Origin: Chelonoidis abingdonii
Taxonomy: Eukaryota > Chordata > Testudines > Testudinidae
Reading direction: 5' to 3'
Length of the DNA stretch: 64,000 nt
NCBI RefSeq assembly: GCF_003597395.2
Contig: NC_133774.1
Coordinates: 36,705,855-36,769,854, forward strand
The translations under genes and the position numbers were made by a program. The notes under the pieces are model-generated. The model was not told where the DNA came from, searched no databases, and saw nothing but the letters and a program-made list of their open reading frames with translations. This document shows, in pieces, positions 56,011 through 64,000 of this stretch (position 1 is its first letter; the number at the start of each line of letters is the position of its first letter).

Positions 56011-56865
56011 CTTATAATCTTATTATTTTAGCTTGTGCAGTGAAAGCTGTAAGTGTTATTATTAGTAACAGAATAGATCCTATCCTGCCCTCCTTAGATA
56101 ATTGAGGGGTGAAAGAAGCAAGGAAGAATAGACATTTTAAACTGAGGCAAAATACATTTAAATAAAAAATTTGAATTTGCTAATTTTGTAAGTCTACAGT
56201 ATTTATTTTTCTTTATAAACTCAAGGGTATAAAGCCAAATTATAAAGAAATTATTGGCTCTAGGCCTCTTAGAGTCTATTAAAAGTTCAATTTTAAGGAC
56301 ATTTTTTATTTTGCTAAGCCAGAGCACCGAACTAGGGGCTTGTGTTCACTATTAACTGTGACTAGCCATCTGGCAGCTATCAGTACATGTAGTTTCCCAA
56401 ACTATAATTTCTTTTAATTGCTATGACAACGAGGGCCCCTCTGTGGGCATCTCTTGTTTTTTTAAAAAAATATTTCCAGTATGTCTTCCCCATACTTACC
56501 CCAAAATAAATAAGGCTGTTATTTCCAGCAAATGTGCAGGAATTCTCTTTCCCTTCACATTCAGCACATTTCCAAAGAATGCTGATGTCGGTTTCTGGCA
56601 GTAACAGAGTAAGATACCACTGGAATAATATTTCATCACAGTTTTCTTTGATGATTCCGCATATTGATGAGCCAATGGCTGTCTCTGACTTGATGCTATT
56701 GTTCAGAAACTACTGCCTTATCCATCTCTTATGACTCACTTTTGAGCCAGAATGTGCTCTTAAGGCACAGACGTGTTGGCGATGGTATAGAGCCACTCAC
56801 AATACCTCCTGGAACAACTTGGTGCATAGAAGAACCCCCATTCCTATTATACTACCTATCAGGGC

Positions 56866-57021
56866 TATTTCTACATTAGCAAAAAGCATGTTAACCATGA
56901 CCAGCAATCATGTTTTTTTTTCAAACACAGCTGTCCCTGTCTACACGAACGACAAATTCATGTTCAACATTGTGCTAGTTAAAATGTTTGAAAAACATCA
57001 AGTTTTTCCTAGTGTAGACAG
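56866..57021. mobile_element. Small Harbinger-type MITE
   Basis: GGGCTATTTCTACATTAGC at the left corresponds to the inverted right end CCTGTCTACACTAGG. A further GAGTGTAGACATGAC at 57642-57656 suggests that the original element may extend that far, with the GC-rich repeat inserted in it. Confidence 0.45.
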
Positions 57022-57605
57022 GGCGGGTGCAAGGATGTTTCGTGCTTTAGGCGAAACTTCCACCTTGCGCCACCCCCCCGAGCCCTGTGGCAGCTCTCCA
57101 CCCCCACAACCCTAAGGCACCCCCCCCGCAGTGGCTCCCCATCCCACCTCCGCCCTGAGGCGCCCAGCCACGGCAGTTGCCTCGCTCCACCCTGAGGCCC
57201 CCTCCCCCCCACGGCAGCTCTTCCCGGCCCAAGAAGCAGTGTGGCAGCTCCCCCCCCACAGCTCACCTCTGTTCCGCCTCCTCCCCAAGCACGCCGTCAC
57301 CATTCCACTTCTCCCACCTCCCAGGCTTGCGGTGCTAATCAGCTGTTGGCGCCGCAAGCCTGGGAGGGAAAGAAGCAGAGTGGGGTGGCGTGCTCAGGGG
57401 AGGAGGCAGAGCAGAGGTGAGCTGGGGCAGGGAGTGGCTCCCCTGCGTGCCGTGCAGCCCCTTACTTGCTGCAGGTGGCCAGCCACGCGCCCCCCTGCCC
57501 CAGGTCCCTCCGCCTAAATGCTGACGCCGACTGGGGTGGCCGAAGATCCAGCTGCTGTGGTTGCCACCGACGGACCCGAAATGCCACCCCCCAAATGCTA
57601 GTGCA
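57022..57605. repeat. GC-rich dispersed repeat
   Basis: The stretch opens GGGCGGGTGCAAGGATG and holds several CCCTGAGGC.CCC / GTGGCAGCTC units. Its composition is completely different from the surroundings. I recognise it as a common turtle repeat with 'TTAGGCGAAACTTCCACC' near the start. Long frames on both strands are compositional. Confidence 0.5.
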
Positions 57606-58400
57606 ATCTAATGGGTTGCATGAAACTTAAGTCATGTCCCTGAGTGTAGACATGACTTAAAAAGGCAAATTGCACATTATGACTGAGACTATTTGCTATA
57701 GATTCTAGTGATTTAATATTAGAAGCCAATAGTATGCTTTGCACTTCTATAGCATGTCAAAATCCTTTACCTATACTAGCTAAGAAAATCCCACAACACA
57801 CACGCTGGTGCAGTATGAATGTATGAATCACCACCATCACCATAAGATTAGAAAGCACCAGCTCTTTACGTTTGCACAGCAATTCTACACAACTGTTTGG
57901 ACCAGGCATTTTAAGTGTAGGATATTCAACTGAAACTGCAAAGGAATTTTGGCAGGTTGTAACTTGCTAAGTTTGAATTTGGCAATGAGATAATCTAACG
58001 CCCTTCTGCATTTTAACTGGAAGTGGGGGAGAGGGAGAAATCACCTTTATATTGCAATGCTTCCGAAAAGAAAAATTGGAGCATTCCGATAAGCAGTTTG
58101 AAAACTGATTTAACCTCTTCGTTAGAGAGATTAGACCAGAGATATGGGTTTTATTAGCAACCAAGTTAGCATATTCACAGTAAAGAAATACTGTGCTGAA
58201 CCTAAGGCGTATGAGCAGGAAAGACAGTAGTAACACTAGTCTAATCTTTGTGGTTAAATACTTGTGGTAGCAGAAAGTCTGCTTTCCCAGATCTCTTCAT
58301 CAGCCATTTCATTCAAATCAACAGTTCTAATAATCTGGGTAAATTCACCTGCATTTAGAAAGCAGGAACACTCTGGAACACTTCAGTCCCATAGCAAATT

Positions 58401-58695
58401 TAAAGCTATGTCTACACTTGCAATTGAACAACAAAACATTTATCTTTCAGAGGTGTTAACCTTCCTGCACACACCCCAAAAGACAAAAGTTTTGCCATGA
58501 CAAGCACCAGTGTGAACAACATGTTGTTGGCAGGAGCGCTCTCCTTTTGACAATGCAAATCCCGCTCTTTAGGGGTGGAAGTATTTTGTTGGCAGGAGAG
58601 CCGACAAACAGTGGCTACACTGCGTGACTTCTAGCAGCACTGCTGTAGCAACGCAGCAATGTCTATAAAAGCTGTGTAGTGTAGACATAGCCTAA
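58401..58695. mobile_element. Harbinger MITE with TAA duplication
   Basis: The element (58404-58692) begins AGCTATGTCTACACTTG and ends TAGTGTAGACATAGCC. TAA is duplicated at 58401-58403 and 58693-58695, the target preferred by PIF/Harbinger. The interior has inverse-related CTGCTGTAGCAACGC and TTGTTGGCAGGAG blocks. Confidence 0.85.
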
Positions 58696-59604
58696 GAAAA
58701 AGGGACTGTGGGTAGAGTGGCTGCTAATTAGGCTTCCGCAACCTCTCTAGATAAGGAAGGCCTAGACAGGCAGGAAGATGGTATACTTGGGTGGGGGGAG
58801 CCATGGGACAGCCCATGGGAACTGTGATAATATTTTAGGGCTTCCAACCTTCTGCTATTCCAACCCATACTCTGGAGCAGTCGGTGTGGAAGGACTGTGT
58901 TGCTGTTCCCCAGGCTGCCTGCCATTCTTTCACACACCTTTAGTTCCTGGCATGTAACCTGTTTTTTTTCTGACTTGGAGGAGGGAAGGGTGAATTTCAC
59001 TCTGTGTAGGAATGTACCCTCTGTGTACAATCCACTTGACATTGCTGCTGAACACTTGCCACATTTTCTAGTTGGACTTAAAGCCTCAAACGGTTTGACA
59101 GGCAAACTTATTGCTGGAAGTATCAGGGTGCATAAAATCTATATCTGATCAACTTTTATATAGATACTAGAACTACATAGGTGATTTGGGTGTGGCCCAA
59201 ATTGGAGTTTGTCCTTAAAAGAAAAAAAATCAATATTATTTGATGAACAAGGTGTTTTCCTCTCTATTTTCTACATGAAAAATGTCAGAGCTTGTAGGTT
59301 CTACTTATAGTATTTCCTCTTTGTTTCTTGTAACCCAGCTTTTCAGTGCAAACAGCTCACAGAATTGCTGCCACAAGCATACCTAACATCTAGAAACAGG
59401 AAAGGTTTTTCTTTTTTGCTTCCTTTGACAGCGAAAAAGTGCCTTGAGAGGTAAAAGGAGATGTGTGGCGGGGAGGAAAAAGAAGAGATTAAAACAAAAC
59501 ACCCCACAAGTCATGGACCTTACTAGCCCCAGGCAAAGCCTCCTCTCAGTTGCTTTGCATCCCATGCCCAAGCCCTTATTTTTCCCCTCTACTTATGCCT
59601 TGAT

Positions 59605-59715
59605 TCTACAATTTGATCCATACAGGCAGACTCTTTCAGGGAAGTCAGTGGAGCTCTGCACTGATGCAGAAGTCTGCTTGTATGGATGGATTGCAGAGTC
59701 AGGGCCTTCTACTGT
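59605..59715 (+). repeat. Ancient amniote repeat fragment
   Basis: TTTGATCCATACAGGCAGAC, GAAGTCAGTGGAGCTCTGCA and AGAAGTCTGCTTGTATGGAT form an inverse-related pair around AGTGGAGCTCTGCACTGA, a unit I recognise in birds and turtles. A frame of 110 codons across it is incidental. Confidence 0.45.
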
Positions 59716-60095
59716 AAACTCACTGGGCCAAGAACTTGTTTTCTTAGATGCCTGTAAGGTGCCTAACAAACTATGAGTACTATTGCCCAATTCTTCAAAG
59801 CACTTACGTACATGATTAAATACGTGATTAAGTCACATACTTGAAGTTAAGTATGTATGTAAGTGCTTTGCTAAATGTGTGTATAAATAATAAAATAATA
59901 TTCTAAATGGCTTAATTTAACCTAATTGATGTCACTTCTCATGATTATTTAATCCCATCAATAGAACTACTAGATACAATCTAAATTATATAAAGACAGA
60001 CAAGCATGTTCATGATAGCAGATCACAATGCTAGAGATATACCCGAGCCACAGAATTTGGATCAGATTCATTATTATTATTTTAAAGTAACATCT

Positions 60096-61081
60096 GGAAT
60101 TGTCAGAAACAGATAAGAAAAGTTAATAGCACAGAAGTACTTTATATCTCTTTGACTATAAAGCTTTAACAAGTTCAGTAAGCCTGGCTGTCACCTGACC
60201 AGAGAACCAATCAGGAGACAGGATACTTTCAAATCTTGAGGGACGGAAGTTTCTGTGTGGGCTGTTAGTTTTTGGTTGTTCACTCTGGGGGCTCAGAGGG
60301 ACCAGACGTGCAACCAGGTTTCTCTCCAATCTCCCTGATACAAGTTCTTAATGATCAAATAGTAAGTATGGTAGATTGTGAGTTTAGGTTATGTTTGTTT
60401 TTCTTATTTGCAAATGGCATTTGGCTGAAAGGAGTTCAAATTTGTACTTTTGCTGAAAGGATTTTAATTTGTATTTGAATACTTAGGCTGGAGGTATCCA
60501 GTGCCTATAGCTAAAAAATCCTGTACCTATTCCATTTTAAATTACAAAGATAATTTTACTGTTTTTTTCTCTCTTTAAATTAAAAGTATCTTGTTTAAGA
60601 ACCTGATTGTTTTTTTTATGCTGGTGAGACCCAGGGGACTGGGTCTGGATTCACCAGGGAATTGGTGGGGAGAAAGGAGGGAAGGGAGAGAAAGGCTATT
60701 CCTTCTGTGTCAGAATTACTGTCTCTCCTCAGGAAGAGTCTGGGAGGGGAAAAAGAAGGAGGGAGGAAGTGAATTGTCCTCTCTGTTTGTGATTCAAGGG
60801 TTTGAATCACAGTAATCTTCCGGGTAACCCAGGGAGGGAAGCCTGGGAGAGGCAACGGTGGGGAACGGGTTTACTTTCCTTTGTTAAGATCCGAGGGTCT
60901 GGGTCTTGGGGATCCCCGGTAAGGTTTTGGAGGGGGACCAGAGTGTACTAGGCACTGGAATTCCTGGTTGGTGGCAGCGCTACAGGTTCTAAGCTGGTAA
61001 TTAAGCTTAGAGGAATTCATGCTGGTACCCCATCTTTTGAACACTAAGGTTCAGAGTGGGGAATTGTACCATGACAGGAAA
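60096..61081 (+). mobile_element. Solo LTR (976 bp), third family
   Basis: The LTR (60101-61076) starts TGTCAGAAACAG and ends TTGTACCATGACA, with GGAAT and GGAAA as 5-bp flanks (one change). It contains TTTTTTATGCTGGTGAGACC and TTGGTGGCAGCGCTACAGG. No coding sequence is attached. Confidence 0.7.
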
Positions 61082-61084
61082 TAA

Positions 61085-61425
61085 TACTGATAAGGGAGTA
61101 ATTATTCTGAGTAGCTTAAGGAGGGAAGTAAAACAAAGAGAAATAACTTGAAAATGAAAGAAGGAAAATTTGAGACACACATTTAGGGCCTATTCCAAAG
61201 CCCTTTGTAGTCAGTGGAAAGATTCAGTGACTTCAGTGGGTTTTGAATCATCCGCTTGGTCCTGCACCCATTTGAAGCCAGAAGGAGATTTCCTGAGTAA
61301 GGTATATAGAATCACTCCCTAGAAAATTCTTAGCCACAAAGCCAGTCAGGAGGTGGAGTCATTTACCCAGGACAGTATATTTAGAGGTCATTCTTAAAGA
61401 GCACAAGTGAGAAATAGATATGATG
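61085..61425. other. Intergenic with an old hairpin-type repeat
   Basis: Around 61190-61270, TAGTCAGTGGAAAGATTCAGTG and GGTCCTGCACCCATTTGAAG resemble the same old repeat group as the inverted pair near 34.2 kb. Nothing else is supported. Confidence 0.35.
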
Positions 61426-61560
61426 CCTCCAGGTGAATGGAGTGGGCTATGCAGAACTCCCATAGCTGGAGGGCTTCCCGACATTGGGGGAGGAACGGGC
61501 TCCATCCTGTTTGTTGATGTAGAATGTGGCAGTGGTGTTGTCGGTCATCACTGCCACGCA

Positions 61561-62103
61561 TTAGCCTTGTAGTCGGGACAGGAAGGTCTGGCAGGCTAGT
61601 CGCATCACTCTAAGCTCCTTGATATTGATATGGAGTGAGAGCTCGTCCTGTGACCATAAACCTTGTGTTTGGAGATCTCTCAGGCGAGCCCCCCAACCCA
61701 GAGCTGATGTGCCCATTACCAGGGACAGAGAGGGTTGTGGGCTGTTGAAAGGGACTCCCTCACACACTGACTGAGGGTCAAGCCACCACTGGAGAGTACT
61801 TGCTCTGGCATAGTGACCACTGAGTCCAGCTGTCGTGCCCCAGGTGGAGACCAACATGAACCATGCTTGGAGGGGTCTTAGCCTCAGTCTGGCATGTTGG
61901 ACTACGTAAGTGCAGGCTGCCAAGTGGCCGATTAGACTCAGGCATTCCCTTGCCGTAGTGGTCGGATACTGCCTGAGGTTTTTAATAATGTCTGTTATGG
62001 CATGGAAGCGGGTCTCTGGCAGGAACACCCTTGCCTGTACTGAGCCCAGTACCGCCCAGATGAATTCCATTCTTTGAGTCAGTGATAAGGTCGACTTGTT
62101 CAT
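61561..62103 (-). pseudogene. DIRS RNase H region
   Basis: The 180-codon frame contains RMEFIWAVLGSVQARVFLPE, ARECLSLIGHLAACTYVVQH and, near its end, VMGTSALGWGARL, GLWSQDELSLHINIKELRVM and ACQTFL. The last part is the RNase H segment of DIRS elements (usual form 'D AS..GWGA', 'G.WS..E...HIN..EL.A'). The first aspartate is replaced by G, so the enzyme would be inactive even where the frame is open. The frame is joined to the reverse transcriptase only across a frame change near 62110-62150. Confidence 0.8.
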
Positions 62104-62145
62104 GTTGAGGAGGAGTCCCAGTCTCTCAAAAGTGAATCAGACTAA

Positions 62146-62780
62146 TCAGACTTGAGACTCTATCTGTTCCCTGGAGTACCCCTTTATTAACCAATCATCA
62201 AGGAAGGGATATTCCTGCACCTGCCTCCTGCGGAGGAAGGCTGCTACAACTGACATACACTTGGTGAACACTTGTGGAGCTGTTGATAGACCAAATGGGA
62301 GGACTGTGAACTGACATTGTTTCTGGTTGACCACAAACCATAGGAACCATCTGTACACAGGCTGAATGACTATGTGGAAGTATGCATCTTTCATGTCAAG
62401 GGTTGCCTACCAGTCACCTGGATCCAGGGAAGGGAGACCCAGCGGAACTTAAACTTCACCATGGACTGGCTGAGTCCTTGTATGTCTAAAATAGGTCTGA
62501 GACACCACTTTGCCTTGGGGATTAGGAAATAATGGGGAGTAGAATCCCCTGCCCCATAGCTTCCGAAGAACCTCCTCCACTGCCCCTGTGGTGAGGAGTG
62601 ATTGCACCTCCTGGATAAGGAGTTGTTTGTCAGATAGGTCCTTGAAGAGGAGGGGGGTGGGAGGGAGGAGAGGAGCAGAATTGGAGAGAATATTCCATTT
62701 CTACCATGTGAAGGACCCAGGAGTCCGATGTTATTTGGGACTACGCATGGCAGAAGTGGGATAGACGATTCATAAAACAA
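62146..62780 (-). pseudogene. DIRS reverse transcriptase, frameshifted
   Basis: The upstream frame (62780-62391) gives PHYFLIPKAKWCLRPILDIQ and VKFKFRWVSLPWI, the template-grip region. Near 62410-62395 the reading changes frame and continues MKDAYFHIVI, FTVLPFGLSTAPQVFTKCM and YPFLDDWLIKG. The last holds the active-site box as FLDD, where DIRS normally has YLDD, and DAYFH holds the first catalytic aspartate. The element is therefore broken by at least one frameshift and one changed motif residue. Confidence 0.82.
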
Positions 62781-63077
62781 GGGGAAGGATCCAGTGCTGT
62801 GGCAGGTGCACAGTCCTAGGGAGTCCCTTCAAAAGGCCTGCTTAGAGTCCAAGGAAGGTTTGGTCAGGCCCTGGTCCTCACCTGACTAGGGGTGCGATGA
62901 TCCGCACCAGCCATTCCTACCCTTCCTTCTATAGAAGTCCCATCCGTGTCGAGGACGGTAGGAATGCTGCTGTTGAGGCTGCAGTTTGAAGTGTTTATGC
63001 TGGGTTGCAGGGGTGTGTATATGTAGCAACTTCATGGTCACCTGGGAGTCCATCAGGCTGTGCAGCTTGGAGTCTGT

Positions 63078-63968
63078 CTACTCCAAAAATAATCCTGTGC
63101 TCTCAAACAGCAGGTTCTGAAGGGTTTGCTGCACTTCGGGTGGTAGCCCAGATGCCTGCAGCCATGAACCCCTTCTCATGGCTAACCCCGATGACAGGGT
63201 GTGGGTAGCAGAGTCCGCTGCATCAAGGAAGGCTTGAAGAGAGGTTCGTGCCACCGTCTTCCCTTCGTCAACAATGCAGTCTGATGGAATTAGCTCCTTG
63301 AACTTCAACATGGAGGCCCACGAGTTGAAGTTGTATCTGCTGACGGCAGCTGGTTGGTTAGCTAAACTCAGTTGGAGGCCCCCTGTTGAGTAGACCTTTC
63401 TACCAAAAAGATCTCAACTTTTAGACTCGTTGGATTTCGGAGTCAGTCCTTGCTGGCCCTGCCTCTGGCTGGCTGTTGGGGCTGTAGTTGTGGTTGTGTT
63501 GACGGTGTCCTGGACAGGCTTTGGGCCCTGTGCTGGCATTGATTCTGATCCCCAAGGCGCCAGGCAATCTTTATGTGGCCGGGGTGCTTGGGTCTGAGAG
63601 GCTACTGATTGGGTGCTCCTGGAGAACGAGCCCTGGACCTGGTGATAAACCCAGGGAGTCCAAGAGGGCCATTGAGGTTGTGACTGACAATGTGGAGGCC
63701 ATGCTGCCGGGGCCTCAACTTTGCACCGATGCAACCCGCGCCTGCTGTGGTGTGACTAAAATGAGTCTGCATCTCAGTCAGACGACACTGATCTAGATCG
63801 TGATGACCAAGGTGGAGCCAAGTGATATTGAGCTGGGGACTGGTGCTGATGCTCCTGCGCCGGGGATCGGTGCCAAAAGGCCGATGACAGGGACCAGTGC
63901 CACTCTGCTGGTGCCGGAGACCGGTGCTGCTCCACTGGTGCTGGAGACTGAGCCAGGAAACCATGCAC
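63078..63968 (-). pseudogene. DIRS Gag-like region, fragmented
   Basis: Frames at 63078-63311 (LIPSDCIVDEGKTVARTSLQ, FLDAADSATHTLS, LQASGLPPEVQQTLQ) and 63414-63968 (repeats of S-T-G-L and W-H-R-S type) together resemble the C-terminal core and the repetitive middle of turtle DIRS Gag. The order on the minus strand is middle, then core, then reverse transcriptase. Frames change several times. Confidence 0.6.
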
Positions 63969-64000
63969 TGGGTCCCGAGCTGGGGAACAGTGTCTCGGGA

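Larger units (their letters stand above)
61430..64000 (-). mobile_element. Decayed DIRS-type retroelement, continuing off the right edge
   Basis: Minus-strand readings follow in the order Gag-like (63968-63078), reverse transcriptase (62780-62146), RNase H (62103-61561), the arrangement of DIRS elements, and the reading stops near 61430. No tyrosine recombinase reading was found to the left, so the 3' part is missing. The style and YLDD-type box agree with the DIRS fragment at 7.9-10.8 kb. Confidence 0.75.

Noticed and set aside
57109..57517. Frames of 70-128 codons on both strands near 57.2 kb
   Set aside because: They lie in a GC-rich dispersed repeat; composition only.
1..64000. tRNA, rRNA or CRISPR features
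   Set aside because: Only a tRNA-derived SINE was found; no cloverleaf genes, rRNA blocks or spacer arrays were seen.

Overview
The window looks like nuclear DNA of a reptile, most probably a turtle. It is AT-rich, CpG-poor non-coding sequence, dense in interspersed repeats (CR1-like LINE tails, DIRS retroelements with 'GTGCGCGCGCC' inverted ends, PIF/Harbinger and hAT MITEs, solo LTRs, a tRNA-derived SINE) that I recognise as typical of chelonian genomes. The species call is inference. No bacterial genes, tRNA genes, rRNA genes or CRISPR arrays were seen.

The only host gene I can support is the 5' half of IL6ST (gp130, the shared signal transducer of the IL-6 cytokine family), transcribed on the minus strand from a CpG island at about 28.5-29.5 kb towards the left edge. 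Five coding exons were placed by splice site and reading phase: signal peptide (12584-12664), Ig-like D1 (6988-7293), two exons of cytokine-binding domain D2 (5452-5584, 3864-4024) and the start of D3 (2253-2404). Joined, they keep one open frame of 276 codons. The rest of the gene lies beyond the left edge. A putative non-coding first exon ends at 29119, with a STAT-type element about 180 bp upstream.

The IL6ST introns carry large insertions. A DIRS-type retroelement with two assembly gaps lies at 7.9-10.85 kb. A PIF/Harbinger block lies at 14.0-20.6 kb; it contains two transposase copies facing each other, a Myb/SANT-like companion gene, a very noisy 4-5 kb stretch and a 25-base gap. From 30 to 64 kb, upstream of IL6ST, the sequence is intergenic and made of nested repeats: five well-bounded solo LTRs (three families with 5-bp target duplications, one with 4 bp), several hAT-type elements with 8-bp duplications, Harbinger MITEs, a broken non-LTR retrotransposon with RT and RNase H parts in opposite orientation, and at the right end a decayed DIRS element (Gag-like, RT, RNase H, minus strand).

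The most interesting hidden signal is a set of small dispersed repeats (about 4.3, 10.6, 13.2 and 30.2 kb, with a related foldback copy at 27.2 kb). Their most conserved part has the core layout of a hammerhead ribozyme: CTGANGA, then a GC-rich hairpin, then GAAA, then a tiny stem III and a cleavage-type triplet. The foldback copy at 27150-27270 begins, in both arms, within about five bases of the predicted cleavage position.
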